Notes: generated by a model not told the origin, from the sequence alone. A DNA stretch of 64,000 nucleotides from Anisodus tanguticus (GCA_034509755.1 CM067561.1:4654646-4718645), one strand, 5' to 3'; counted from the stretch's first letter, positions 46,901 through 59,270 are shown. Numbers and translations: made by a program.

Positions 46901-49221
46901 TCAAAAATTAAATACTGAAATCACCCCAAAATGTGAGTTAAGGCTTGTGTCTGATAGACCCATGTGGTCGGCAGTAGCTTTCCGGACCCCCGCGCATAGA
47001 GGAGCTTAGTGCACCTGCCCTTTTTTTACCCCAAAAAAGTGCATGGCATGAATAAAGTAACTGAACATCTCAGGCTAAAAACCCAAAAGCATGTGTTATT
47101 TCCAGTAGCATACTCCCTCCGTCCCAATTTATGTGGCACCTTTTGACTTGGCACGGAGTTTAAGAAAAAAAGAAATACTTTTGAAATGTGTGGTGCAAAA
47201 CTACTCTTATATAAATGTTTGGTGTAAATCATCTCATAAAATTGAATTATTTCTAAATATAGAAAAGTGACATTCTTTTTGGGACAGGCCAAAAAGGAAA
47301 TAGTCCACATACCGTTGGACCCAACTATTTTGGAATTGAAGTTTCTTTCGAAAATTGAAAACTTTCTGCACCTGCCGCTTACAATAGTCAGTCCGCTTCC
47401 CATAGTTACCAAGACCAACTGTATCGACATCAACAGAATGAAGAACAGCCAAAGCTTGAGCAACAGCACGATATATGACCCTTCTTCTTTCAGGCGGTAC
47501 ATCCTAAAGAGGCGAAAAAAGTACATTTTATCTTTTGAATTAATGAAAAGAATGAGGCTTACCAATCACACTAATATATTCTAGTAATGCCACAATCTAA
47601 ATAATCTATGAAGATAAATATTTGAAAATAGAATTCGTACAGGTAGCTTAGGGTCTATAAAGATACGTCCTTCCAGATACTCCATAATGTAGAATGGAGT
47701 CCCAATCACACTTGAATCTGTACACAAACAAAAAACCTTTGGGACTGGGACCACCGTATGAGTACTTAATTCATGTAGAACCTGCAATGTCAACATCAAA
47801 ATCTCAAAGTTAAACACAGCCAATATGCACATATACGACATATTACTATTTACCGTACATCATATGGGAAGAGAGAAAGCACAACCTCATACTCTCTCTC
47901 AACAACATGAGCAGATGCCAACAAGTTTCCATGAGCTTTCTTTCCCAACACATATTTTTTTGTCAAGGTTCCTGAGCGGACCTCAATGAGGAAAGTGGGA
48001 TTTGACTGGCCATGGCCAAACTAATTCACAATGAAGACGGCATTTTAAAAACAAATGAAAAAGTGAGAACTATACAACAAAAAATTGCATTAGACAACTA
48101 AAGTTCCTATACCAAATTAATACAGTATGACATGATTCAATTAGCAGCAAGTTTAGCGCTGAGCTCATAATTTCAAGATTGGCAAGAATTCTTTTAGCGG
48201 CCTTGATTCTATTCTCATTCCTTCTCTCTTGGGGAGAATCCCTAAAAGGGCACTAGAATTTCTATCACTAATCTGGGAAATGCACTTCTAATCTTTCTTC
48301 TTTTTTTTCAGTAACATCTAAATTTGGTTCAAGAGAATAGCGACATTGCATTTAGATGATGATCTGTTAGACACAAGCACATCCCAAAACTGAAGTTCTA
48401 TAAAACATTTGTATGTCGTTCTAAAAATTCTCCCTTTCTTTAAAACAAATCGATGATAATGAGATCTTACAGTATTCCCTTTTCATCACTATATTTCATA
48501 ACCACTCATTTGTAGATTAATTCTGACCTTTCAATCACGTATTTCTTTCTTTCTAACTAGACAAACAAATTGGATTGCCTAGCTACAATTCTCTGCTGTA
48601 AGGAATAAAGCTTTGATTGCCATACACACACACCTAGTATCAGGCAACATCCTCCCAAACATATCTTTGTCTTCCATGGAGGCTACACGAATTCGACACG
48701 CTCAATCCCTAAATGAAAAGAAGTAGAAAAAGAAAGAAATTTTGCATTAAGTGAAAACTGAGGATTTGTTGAAGCTTAGCTCCCGCCAAAAACAGCAAAG
48801 CACAAGACTTTTCCTAATTTATTTCCCACAATCCCTCAAAACAAATGGGTCTTCTTTTCATGACAAGGGACCCGCAGCCGACCCTTTGGGTAACACTGGT
48901 GCAATAGCCGGCAAACTAACAAATGTGTCTTATTTATCCTCTCCTTTTGCTAATTCCAGCATTTAAAACATAATATGTATGTTCGCACAATCATATATAT
49001 TTTATGAAGCTCCTCTTTTACTTGTCACACTGATCAAATCTTTAAGCAAATTGGAATTATAAAGAGAGAAAAAAACCAAGTCTTTACCTGAGAAAGAGTA
49101 AATTGAGAAGGGTTTGTAGGGAAGCCAACAACATTAGCAGAGCCATAGCGAAGCAGCGCTCTTTATCGAAACTCTCAGCTGGATCGACTCCGCCAACAAT
49201 ATCGGAAGTTCTACTTACCAT
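41324..49221 (-). pseudogene. IBR3: IBR3/ACAD10-like acyl-CoA dehydrogenase, copy B
   Basis: Same 17-exon gene as copy A; main exons: 49088-49221, 47886-48020, 47641-47781, 47372-47503, 46672-46857, 46452-46529, 46150-46269, 45695-45793, 45461-45578, 44714-44976, 44431-44622, 44013-44155, 42910-42996, 42617-42826, 42040-42192, 41821-41916, 41324-41599. It shares both nonsense codons with A (46479..46481 and 42957..42959). It adds a 1-bp deletion in exon 1 (gcgctctt where copy C has gcgcttctt) and a 2-bp insertion in a T/A run of exon 13. Domain content is as in A. Because the stops are shared, inactivation seems older than the duplication; the extra indels are later or are sequencing error. 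Confidence 0.85.
41654..41775 (-). mobile_element. SINE in IBR3 intron 16 (B)
   Basis: Same insertion and same 15-bp target duplication as in unit A (41639..41653 and 41776..41790), so it predates the duplication. Confidence 0.88.
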
Positions 49222-49945
49222 ATCACCCAAAAGTAGACACTTTCTTTGGGCTGAAAATATATAAACTTAAAAGTGAACCCCAAAACAGATAGATCAAAGT
49301 TTTGGAACTGTCCATATTTAGGACTATATGCTGACGGTTGTAACCTGGATAGGATCTTTCTCTTCAAATTCATGTAATCACGCTATCTTCGTTTACTTGT
49401 GCACTTTGACATAAGGGTGGCAGTGGACCGAGTCGGCCTGTCCCGATACCCACCCCGACGCGATCCCCTTAACAAAAAAGTATTGGGGTTCGAATTCGAG
49501 ACGGGATCGGGGTTCGTCCCGCCCATCCCGATCCCACCCGCCCCAATCTCGACCCCGCCCGCCCTCATCCCGACCCGCCCGACCCCTTTGCAAAAATAAC
49601 GACATTTTCAATTTTAGCCTTTGCGCAACGGGTATAACGGCTAAAATGCCCTCACCACCCCATAAACCCCCTCTACTCCCTTAATATTTATTTTCAACCG
49701 TTAAGTTAGTATATTTATACTTGAACCTTATTTCTCAACTATAAATACTTCATTTTTCTTACAAATCTTCATAAGACGTATCAAAAATTTTCTATTCTAA
49801 ATAGAAAGAAAGTCAAATTTGTCTAAATACTAGACATAAGGAGGCGGGGGATAAATGCGGGGAACAAAAAATTCTAGGAGGGATTATTTGTCTTCCTAGT
49901 CTTCGACACAAGAAAGGGGTGTAGAAAAAGAAATCTTTATTGGTT

Positions 49946-50119
49946 CTACCTCCTATTTTTTATGAAGAGAATGAATCTTTTTCTCGAAGGATCAGAAAAA
50001 AAATGGGTCCGGATCTCCTGCGGGAATGATTTGGAAGATCCAAAACCAAAAATAGTGGTATTTGCTAGCAACAACATAATGGAGGCAGTCACTCAATATA
50101 GATTGATCCGAAATCTGAT
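49946..50119 (+). pseudogene. ycf2: ycf2 fragment 1 (plastid-derived)
   Basis: Reads [19 protein letters not shown] and [20 protein letters not shown], part of the large plastid Ycf2 protein. Joined abruptly to rps2 sequence. Confidence 0.85.
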
Positions 50120-50205
50120 GGATTCCATTTCCTAGTACCATGACCAAAATGAACTCCTGCCTCCATCATCTCTTCCAAATTTATGTTCCAATATCTTCTT
50201 GTCAT
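50120..50205 (-). pseudogene. rps2: rps2 5' fragment (plastid-derived)
   Basis: On the minus strand reads MTRRYWNINLEEMMEAGVHF and continues GHGTRKW, the N terminus of plastid ribosomal protein S2, with some leader upstream to about 50250. Confidence 0.85.
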
Positions 50206-50324
50206 TTCTCCCCACACCCTCCCCCTTATTTTTATTCTTAAAAAAAAAAGACGAGGAACCCTGAACTGAAATAAATAATTGTTCCGATGGAACCTTCTCT
50301 TGCACCGTAGATTGGACGTAGATA

Positions 50325-50655
50325 CATGACCAAAGGGCTCTTGTTCTATCCTTGATCAGAGATTTCTCTATGAAAAATATGAATCGGAATTTGAAGAAGG
50401 GGAGGGAGAAGGAGCCCTTGACCCGCAGGAGGATTTATTCAATCATATAGTTTGGGCTCCTAGAATATGGCGCCCTTGGGGCTTTCTATTTAATTGTATC
50501 GAAAGGCCCAATGAATTGGGATTTCCCTATTGGTCCAGGTCATTTCGGGGCAAGCGGATCATTTATGATGAAGAGGATGAGCTTCAAGAGAATGATTCGG
50601 GGTTCTTGCAGAGTGGAACCATGCAGTACCAGACACGAGATAGATCTTCCAGGGC
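50325..50655 (+). pseudogene. ycf2: ycf2 fragment 2 (3' part, plastid-derived)
   Basis: Reads DQRFLYEKYESEFEEGEGEG, then DLFNHIVWAPRIWRPWGF and FRGKRIIYDEEDELQENDSG, from the C-terminal third of Ycf2. An open frame remains at 50516..50791 but its last third is foreign sequence, so it is not a gene. Confidence 0.88.
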
Positions 50656-50865
50656 CAGGGTCAGAAGTTCTTCTATCTCTCCCGAGATAAGATCGGGCGA
50701 GCCTATACGCCTTCTTCCTTTGCTACGGCTACGGGTATTCATTCAAAAAGAATGCATTTACCCTTTCTCCCCCTTCCTTCGACATCCCTGACTCAGGCAT
50801 CCCTTTCAGGTGCAGTTGACGTAGAATTTTGGTAATTTAGAAGGACTAAACTGATGAAAGGGAAC

Positions 50866-51130
50866 CCGAAATGCCTTTCTGGATATTCCTCAATGTCCCG
50901 GCTATTCACGGAATGTGGGAAGCAGATGATTAATCATCTGTTTCCGGAAGAAATCAAAGAATTTCTTGGGAATCCTACAAGATCCGTTCGTTCTTTTTTC
51001 TCGATAGATGGTCGAACTTCATACGGGTTCGAATCCTACTGAGAGGTCCACTAGAGATCAGAAATTGTTGAAGAAACAACAAGATCTTTCTTTTGTCCCT
51101 TCCAGGCGATCGGAAAATAAAGAAATGGTT
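50866..51130 (+). pseudogene. ycf2: ycf2 fragment 3 (5' part, plastid-derived)
   Basis: Reads PKCLSGYSSMSRLFTE, NHLFPEEIKEFLGNPTRSVR and KLLKKQQDLSFVPSRRSENK across a frameshift. In the plastome this lies upstream of fragments 1 and 2, so the order is scrambled. Confidence 0.88.
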
Positions 51131-51246
51131 AATAACTTGATTATTTTTAGATAATAGTAGATAGAAACAGCGCTTGTAAGGAGTCCTATTAAAACCAAGA
51201 AATATAGGCCTGTCTGCCATCCACACCAGAATAAATAGAGTTTTGT
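51129..51246 (-). pseudogene. ndhB: ndhB fragment (plastid-derived)
   Basis: On the minus strand reads KLYLFWCGWQTGLYFLVLIG and LLTSAVSIYYYLKIIKLL, a transmembrane part of NADH dehydrogenase-like subunit B. Overlaps the ycf2 end by a few bases (microhomology aataa). Confidence 0.85.
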
Positions 51247-51345
51247 TTTCTTGATGTTTTCTCACGTTTTCGATAAAACCCTCTCGTAAAAGTATTTGAA
51301 CAATATTTTCGGTAATATTAGTAGATGTTATTCGAACCACCCTCC
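51244..51345 (-). pseudogene. rps8: rps8 fragment (plastid-derived)
   Basis: On the minus strand reads VVRITSTNITENIVQILLRE and GFIENVRKHQEN, the N-terminal part of plastid ribosomal protein S8. A composite frame fuses it with ndhB sequence by chance. Confidence 0.82.
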
Positions 51346-51400
51346 TTTCTATTGAAGAAAGAGAAAAATAGAATCTATCAGACTCAGATGGGTAAATGAT

Positions 51401-51537
51401 CAAATTGCCATCCTTCCCGCAGCCCGTCAATTAGTTAATCATCGACATATTTTAGTTAATGGTCGTATAGTAGATATACCGAGTTATCGCTGCAAACCAC
51501 GAGATATTATTACGGCAAAGGATGAGCAAAAATCCAT
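51401..51537 (+). pseudogene. rps4: rps4 fragment (plastid-derived)
   Basis: Reads PAARQLVNHRHILVNGRIVD then IPSYRCKPRDIITAKDEQKS, the S4 RNA-binding part of plastid ribosomal protein S4. Confidence 0.87.
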
Positions 51538-51779
51538 CCTTTCCACGGAGGTAAATCTTTGCCTGCTAGGCAAGAGGATAGCAAGTTCCAAATTCAGCCC
51601 TTTCCTTAGCGGGCTTGGGACTAAAAGAATGGTTGGGACAACAAACATCCATCTCGTTCGTCCTTTGGATACCCGTATAACCATCGAAGGCTATTGAAGT
51701 GACTAATTCAATCTCTCTAATCTCTATATCTATCTCTACATTGCCTACTAAAATTTATATTTCATTTGCTAATTTATAT

Positions 51780-53689
51780 CAAAGTTTAAAATTTAGGAGT
51801 GAAGTTGGCAACTAGCTTGAGGATCATCCATCAAGCAAAGTTTCAATTTTCAACATCGATACACGTGGACGTTATATCAAAAAATTCCTCTCATGGTTTT
51901 ATTCATTACGTTAGAGAAATGTATAATCCTGCTTTTAACGGTTTTCCTAGATCAACTGTTAGAAGAGACATTTTTAAATTTACACATGAATATCAACAGT
52001 ATTTACGTTATGCATTATATCATTTTAATGACAAAGTGGCTCTCACTTCGATATAGCCCGTAGTACTAACGATAATGATTATTTAAGCGTAACTTGTCAT
52101 TGGATAGATCATAATTGGTTTATGCAAAAATGTATTTTTAGCATATAGATATATTGATGATAGGCCCTTTGAAACTTTTATTGCAAAAAATATTCATGAA
52201 ATTTGTAATTATTATGGAATAATTGATAAAATTATGACTATTACATTAGATAATGCTACTTCTAATGATTATGCTATAAGACTTTTAAAAGTTCGATTAA
52301 CTCCATTTTTTCTGATCATTTTCATATAAGATGTGTGTGCCATATTTATAACTTAGTTGTAAAGGATGACCTAAAACTTTTTGAAAACATTCTTGATAAA
52401 ATATAATTTGCTATAAATTTTATTTTTAAAGGTAATAAAATACAAAGACGCAAAGAGTATAAAAAAACTTATCACAATTGTGGATTACCTTATAGAAAAA
52501 TTCTGCAGAAGTAGCGACTAGGTGAAATTCTCTATATGAACAACTACTTGTTGCTTACGATTATAGAAGACCTATAACTTTATTATTTAACGCTTATAAT
52601 AAAAATCCAAAGGATATGCTTGTAGATATCCCAGACCCCACATTGTGGATTTCACTGAATATGTTATTGTTGTTGTATGCTTGTAGATAAAGATTGAATT
52701 TTTTTTTTAGAACTTATTGATTTTTAGAGAATAATTTTCAAGCTACTAAAGAATTTTTTGCTATTTATTATCCTACTATTTCAACTATGTTATTTTATAT
52801 AGCTCTAATATTTTTGTTACTTAATGAATATATGGAAAAACAAACTTATAAGGCATCTATTGAAAAAATATTTATAAAATTTAAAAAAAAATGTTTTTCC
52901 TATTCCCATTATTTATATTATTTGTGTTGTATTAAATCCGACTATTAAAGTAGACGATTATAAAACACTTGTTGAAACGATTTATGATTGTATAGCAGTA
53001 CTTCCACCTCCAAGTCTAAATGAAGAACCAACTAACAAACCAACTAAAGAAGAAGTTATGTCTAGCATACACAATGAATGCAAAAAAATATATATGTATT
53101 ACCAATAAGAAAGTGCAAATAATCAACCGGCTTCGGTACCATCTTCTTCTACTTCACTGCAACCTAATAAAAGACATGTGGTTTCTACTGCTAGTGTTCA
53201 AGTCTTAGAAATAGAATGTTTAGTGGTTCAACTTCTTCACAAGTTAGCGAATTTGATGTTTATGTTTTGCGGGGTGTTGTACTTTACGAATCAATTGTCA
53301 ATGAAGATAGACGTGAATACTTGCGAGATACTAGAGGGAGAACGCGAAAACATTTCCGTCACTAGCAAAGATGACTGAGTTGTGTTGAACATTCAAGCGT
53401 CATCAACAGCGTACGAAAGCTCTTTTTCCGCATTTGGAAGATTTCAAATAGGAGAGCACAAACACTCATTAGCGGGAGACACCTTGGATATTGCGGTACT
53501 ATTCGAGAGATTCGATTCGAGCGGAGCGTAGAAGGTGCGGTCAACCGAGAGATCAACGAAGAAGATGACTACAACTACAATGAAATCTTGTACGAGGGAA
53601 TAAGAAGCGACGTCGAACAATTTGACCAACAACTTCCAATTCCAACTGAAGATCCTCAAGATTTTGTGAAGAAATTAGAAAAAGTATAG
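51780..53689 (+). pseudogene. hAT transposase remnant, copy B
   Basis: Counterpart of 12138..14059. Same missing BED region, same SINE insertion (52629..52675, duplication tatgcttgtagata). Many small differences from A at CAG/CTG sites in 53200..53620, for example tgtacgaggg for tgtctgaggg, break the C-terminal dimerisation block further. Confidence 0.82.
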
Positions 53690-54430
53690 TTAACTATGTA
53701 ATTTTTTTAATTGCAATTTTACTATGTGATTTGCAACTTTTGAACAACGAAACAAAGTTGCAATTTTGAAATTGTATTACCAAAAAATCACATTTCTATT
53801 AAATAATATAAGATGCACAAAAACAGTCTTGGAATGTTTTTATTACACTATCTTGTTCAATTATTGAAGTGTTTAATTATTTTTTTAAAATTAAGTGTTA
53901 AAAAAAACCTACCAACCCCCCCCCCCCAAAACTCATCCTCCTCCCGGCGGGATGTGGGACGGGACCTATTCTTGTCCCGCTAATCACGCCGGAGCCCGCG
54001 TCCCGACCCTCCCCCATCCCGCCGGGACTAGTCCCGGCCCGGCCCACCGGCCACCCCTACTTTGACATATCATGAAAAAAATACTTTTTTCTTCTTATTT
54101 TATCCTTAATATTATTTATTTATTTCTTAATTATTTTTAAAATTTATCACGATTATATATCAATTAATATAAATATTATAATAAAAATGTTTTATTTATT
54201 AATTTTTAAGAGACATGCAAAGTTAAAAGTGCAATTAAAAATGAAAGTGAGAATATTTTTTACCAGTATAATCTAATGCCAATGATGTCACATTTGGCAA
54301 AACATATTGGGTTTCTGGAAGGGGTTTGGTGTATCTTTTACCCCAATTTGGGTATTCTACTTATACAAACTAGACGTTGTAAAGATTTACGTTTTTTTTA
54401 ATTTGTATAAGATGGTATACAAAAAAATCC

Positions 54431-54452
54431 TAATTTTGTATTTGAATACTAA
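54431..54452 (+). other. Deletion junction with filler DNA (B)
   Basis: In B these 22 bases replace 360 bp of A (14801..15160). The filler contains gtatttgaata, a word common in the neighbouring repeat, so it was probably copied locally during break repair. Confidence 0.75.
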
Positions 54453-56011
54453 CTAGTTTTAGGCAATTCGCGTGTATTTCAATGTATTTGAATACAATAT
54501 TCAGTTATATGATTATATCCAACTTTATTTGATATCGTGTGTATTTGAATATATTTGAATGCATGCAACCCTAATTTATTTGAATACATGTGTATTCAAA
54601 ATGATTGCATTCCAATTTATTTAAATACACAAAGGAGTTATGTATTTCAATGTACTTATATATTAATGTATTCTTTTGTTTTGGTTGTATTTGAATATAT
54701 TGGATCTCCAATCAGCAAAGTTGTCGCCGGAAGTCGCAATGTTGAATATATTTGACTGTACTTAAATGTATTTCAACAAAATTTCAGATACACTATATTT
54801 ATCCGAAATAATTGTATACACATATATGTATATAGATCATTCAAACAACAAGCCAAATACATCTAGATTGTCCCCAAAATATAATTAGCCAAATACATAT
54901 AACTTATATTTACACTCTAAAAAATGATAAATACACTCAAATACATTCAGATCTGAAATACAAGAAGGAGAAGAAGTCATGGATTCCGGTCAGGCGAATA
55001 CACTCCGATCTGAGATACAAGAAGGAGAATAAACCATGAATTTCGGCATCTCCGTCCAGATCCGGTGACAAGCAGGTGTTATCGTCCAACTCATCACCGA
55101 CGGTTATATTGTGCGTGTGTGATTTCAGATCTGGAACTTTGTTACCGACGCCTCTGATCTTCCAGTTGAGGGAGAAGAGAGTGATGTGAGGGAGAACCTT
55201 GATAAAAGTATGTATTATAGTTATAATGTGTCAATTGAAAATTCACTGTAGTTATGAAAAGTAATTAAATTAAATAGTAGTTACTAATTATAAATATCTC
55301 TTAGAGTTAACTATGACAATTAAATATTTCTTTAATTAATAGTCCGATTTTGTTGGGCTAGTTAATTGATTTGTGCTACAAATAATGAGCTCACTTTGAC
55401 AAGCCTAAGATGCCAGATTATCCAAGAGGCTCACTTTGGTGCCATGTGTCAAATGATGTGGCACACCACTCAAACGAATAAGCCAAAAGGATCATGCCAC
55501 ATGTAAAAATGACACAACATGCCTAGTCAAATCAAAGGCTAATGAAAATATGTCATATGTACAAGTGACATGTTCCGACCATTCAAATATAGTCATATCA
55601 ACTTAAATCTGATTGGCCAAAAGAAGTCTTTCCTTATTATAACTCCACCATCCTACAACTATAAATAGGGACCTCATAATTCAGAAAAGGGACCAAAATT
55701 CTAACAAGAAGTCAGAGAGAGTTAGCGGATTAAAGCCAAAGATTTCTGTACAAGCTACAAACATTCGAGCACTCAAGTATTTCTCTACATGTTCTAGAGA
55801 TCAAGACGAAGATTCAAGATCAAGTTTCAGCCCTTGAATGCAAGAATAAGTCAAGATCAAATCCGTCAAGATCAAGATCAAGCTCAAAGGCCCTTGGGTA
55901 TATTATCGAAAGGAAGAATCAGTGAAATCATAGAGATTGTAACACTCATATTTGAAATTAAATACGACGATTGTTGTGATATTTTCCGATCTTGATTATT
56001 ATTATTCTCTC

Positions 56012-58677
56012 TGTCGCGCCCGTTTTTAACCCGTGGCTCGCGACGTGATGGCGTCGATTCCCCCCTGAATTTGATTAAAATGTTTGCTTTGTTGAGGAGT
56101 CGCCACCTAATTATTCTAAGGTGAATTAGGGCACCTAAATGTTAACTAAATGCTTCCAAATAACTCCGGTTTTATGGTCTGCGAAACTAATGAGATTCTA
56201 GGTAAGGGTTCTTTATTATCATAAAGGGAAGGGGTTAGACATCCTTAAGATCTGCTAACTTGCGGTTATCCGGTCAAACTTAGGTTTAATTATTGTACTA
56301 AGAAAATGCATGTTTAAAAAATATAAAGTTAAAATGATGTTGCAAGTATTTAATAAAAGGATGCATTTTGTACAAGTATGCATTTGTATGGCATAAAAAA
56401 AAAGACATGTAAAGTTTATTTTGGATAAAAGTATGCATTTGTATGAAAGTTGATAAAAATATATACAAAGTGATTTTTTGGGTGAAACATATATTTGTAT
56501 TGTATTATTTACAAAAATACATGCAAAGTAATTTGTTGAAAAAAGCACACTTTTGATTGCATTATTTACAAAATATATGCAAAGTGATTTTTTGGATAAA
56601 ACATGCATTTGTATGGCATCGTTTATAAATATATATAAAGTGATTTTTGTAAGAAGAAAAACAACTTATTTGTAATGCAAAGAAAATGATATTTTGGAAG
56701 TCATTTAAATAACGAATCGGATAAAAATAAGACTATTTTGTATGATTAATAGTGTGAGTAAAAGTTGACCAATACTTTTAAAAATTCTGAACAGTTCAAA
56801 AATAAGCTAGCGTTTTGAAGGTATGAGCGACGAACCTAAAATAAATAAACTAACGTTTGAAAGTATGGGTGACGGGCCTAAAATAGATAAACTAGCGGTT
56901 TCCGATTTTAAATATACTCTTTCTAGATTATTAATTCTAAGTCTACTTATTCTAAATATTTCAATAATTACACAAGTACAATAAATAATATTACAATACA
57001 TAATAAAATAAATTTGAATTAAAGAAAATAAAAAACAGTCATAAATCATCTCTCGAGGGGAAACTTGTCTTCTTTAACTTTCATAAGTGTTCCTTGCAAG
57101 TTTGTCAAGAAAAAAAACTGTTAGAAACAGTTGAATATAAATAACTTCGGATCCGCATCCAAAACAGTAAATGTTTTGATTACGGAAGGCTCAGACTTAA
57201 ATTTTGAAAAGATAATTCCAATCACGTCGTGGTTGCAAACATATGACTCGTTGGTCATTTTAGTTGACTTGCCTACCGAACATGTTGGTCTCTCAGATAA
57301 AAAAATGATTTAAGTTTCATCCTTGCCCAGAAGTTTTATTTTCGTCTTTCCAACTGTGGAGGCCTCAAAATCGACGGATATTTTTTCATTGGCCAGTGTA
57401 GTATCATGTTCAAATCAGTAAATTATACCAAAACAGTAAAACCGAAACCGGGAACCATTTTCCCAAGGTACACGGCCTCAAATTCAATTTCATTGGCCTA
57501 AGTGTAGTATTTGTTCAAATCAATAAAATAACAAAATAGCCGCGTAATGGAAATTCAAATACCAAAATAAACCAACAGTCCGCGATTAAAACATCCGACC
57601 TGAATTCTGAATTTTTGAACCGAAACAGAATTCGAATATGCTTATGAAAATCCGACTCGAGACAGAACAGTGACCCGACCCGGATCAGTGAAGAACAACA
57701 CAAAAAAAAAACATATTTTCATATTGGGGTTTATGAAGCAAATAGAAGTATTTTAACCCCAAAATTTAAGAACAAAACTCACCCCTTTCTTTCGGATTTT
57801 GAACTCGTTTTTCGATCTTATTTTGATTTCTTTTGAAGTGACTTCGGACTTCGAGATTGAACCCTAAATTTCGGCTTCCCAAAATCCTCCTCCTTTTTTT
57901 TGACCCCGAAAATCATACTTTCTTTTTTGAACCCGAAAATCACCCCATTTCAAATGAAGAAACAAATGGGGGTTTTATAGATGGCTTACCCCCCAGAACG
58001 AGTTTGAAATTTGAATAAAAGGGTAAAAAAAATTTGATTTTGGAAGCGGATTTTTGGGGTATGGGTTGCGGATTTTGGGGGGATGGGTATGGGAATTGAT
58101 GGGTTGGTGGTGTCAGGGCAGAGGGGGGGGTTGGTGGTGGTGTCGGGTGAGGTGACCAGCGAGTTTGGGGGTGTGGCGTATAGGGTGCGACTGATTTTTG
58201 TGAAGGAGAAAGAGTAGGGTTTGGGATTAGTTTTTAGGTTTAGGCAATAAAGGGTTGGGTTGGTCGAAAATAAGGAAGGGAGAATTGGGCCGATTGGGCC
58301 TGGTCGGTTGGAGTGGCCGATTGGGCCTTTTTTTTTTGGGTTGGGTAGAAATTGTTTTGGGTTGGGTATAAGGTTTAGGGAAATAAATGTGTTGTGAGTT
58401 AAAGTATAAAAGGGGCTTTATTATTAGAAAGATGCTTTGTAAAAAAAATTATAAATTGTAAAGATAAAAATGACAATATGATAATAATAAAACATAATAT
58501 TTGCGAATGCTTAATTAAAATAAAAAATGTGATGCCATTTTTGCGAAAATAAAATAACATAGAATATTAGGATAAAAACTATGATTGTGATTTTAAAAAA
58601 GGCAAATGGTTGTAGAAATATGAATAATAATAATAAAATAATGATATTTGAGAATAGACAACGATATTATAACCTTA
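56012..58677 (+). mobile_element. Solo LTR (Gypsy, Ogre/Tat-like), copy B
   Basis: Counterpart of 16720..19519. It starts TGTCGCGCCC after ctctc, but its right end, the second ctctc and the end of the host LTR are deleted: sequence passes from aacctta straight to cacgcctagtgg. It contains the same 62-bp minisatellite. Confidence 0.85.
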
Positions 58678-58745
58678 CACGCCTAGTGGGACAATCTCTA
58701 CCTCTCATCTCAACTTTTCAATAATTAAAGTTCAAGAACATCGAA

Positions 58746-59270
58746 ATGACTTCAAAGAAGATCAACTCCAAATCAACTTCCTCTAAGCTGATGACTCCAA
58801 GTTCTCTGATGAAGTGGAAAGCATCCTCGGTGTTACCTTTGTAAACCTTTTACGAGGAGCAACGCAACCATATTGGGACAACAAGCGCTCCAATTGTCAT
58901 CCACATTATGTTTCGTCCCCAAAAGGAGAAAGACCTTCTACCAATGCATCAGAAGGAGGAAGCAGCGCTGATGAAAAGATTAAGAAGTCTCAATCTTTAC
59001 TTGATCTCTCTGGATCCAAGAACTCTGTCATGAAGAAAGATGGTGATACTTCAAAATACGAATCATCTTCACTCACATTACATGAAGTAACCCGGTCGAA
59101 TATTAACCTATTTGACAATCCATGTTATTCTCCCACATCCCTAATTATAATGCAAGCAATGATAACTAACGCTCTATGGAGGAGACACTAGAAAACTTGA
59201 CAAAGCCAATCGACGCCTTGGCCAAGCATTTTGACGAGGCCAATATGTATAAGATTTTAAGTCTATGATA
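58746..59270 (+). pseudogene. Gypsy gag remnant (B)
   Basis: Counterpart of 19623..20151, with a small deletion (ccttggatcaattacg to ccttttacg) and a few substitutions. Same ALAKHFDEANMYK end. Confidence 0.62.

Larger units (their letters stand above)
49773..51710 (+). other. NUPT: mosaic plastid DNA insert in hAT copy B
   Basis: Absent from unit A, where cttcat-gtc-atctctc is continuous; in B cttcat and atctctc flank the insert and gtc is lost, as after end joining. The insert is made of at least seven plastid pieces from distant places in the plastome: ycf2 (middle), rps2 (minus), ycf2 (3' part), ycf2 (5' part), ndhB (minus), rps8 (minus) and rps4. Unassigned stretches are 49773..49945, 50206..50324, 50656..50865 and 51538..51710. 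Confidence 0.88.
49412..54059 (+). mobile_element. hAT transposon, copy B, with plastid DNA insert
   Basis: Same element and same 8-bp duplication ctttgaca (49404..49411 and 54060..54067) as in unit A. It is 1.9 kb longer because of an organelle DNA insert at 49773..51710. TIRs read TAAGGGTGGC and TAGGGGTGGC. Confidence 0.9.

Noticed and set aside
50975..51430. 151-residue minus-strand frame in the plastid insert
   Set aside because: It is a chance fusion of rps8, out-of-frame ndhB and antisense ycf2 pieces; no such protein is expected.
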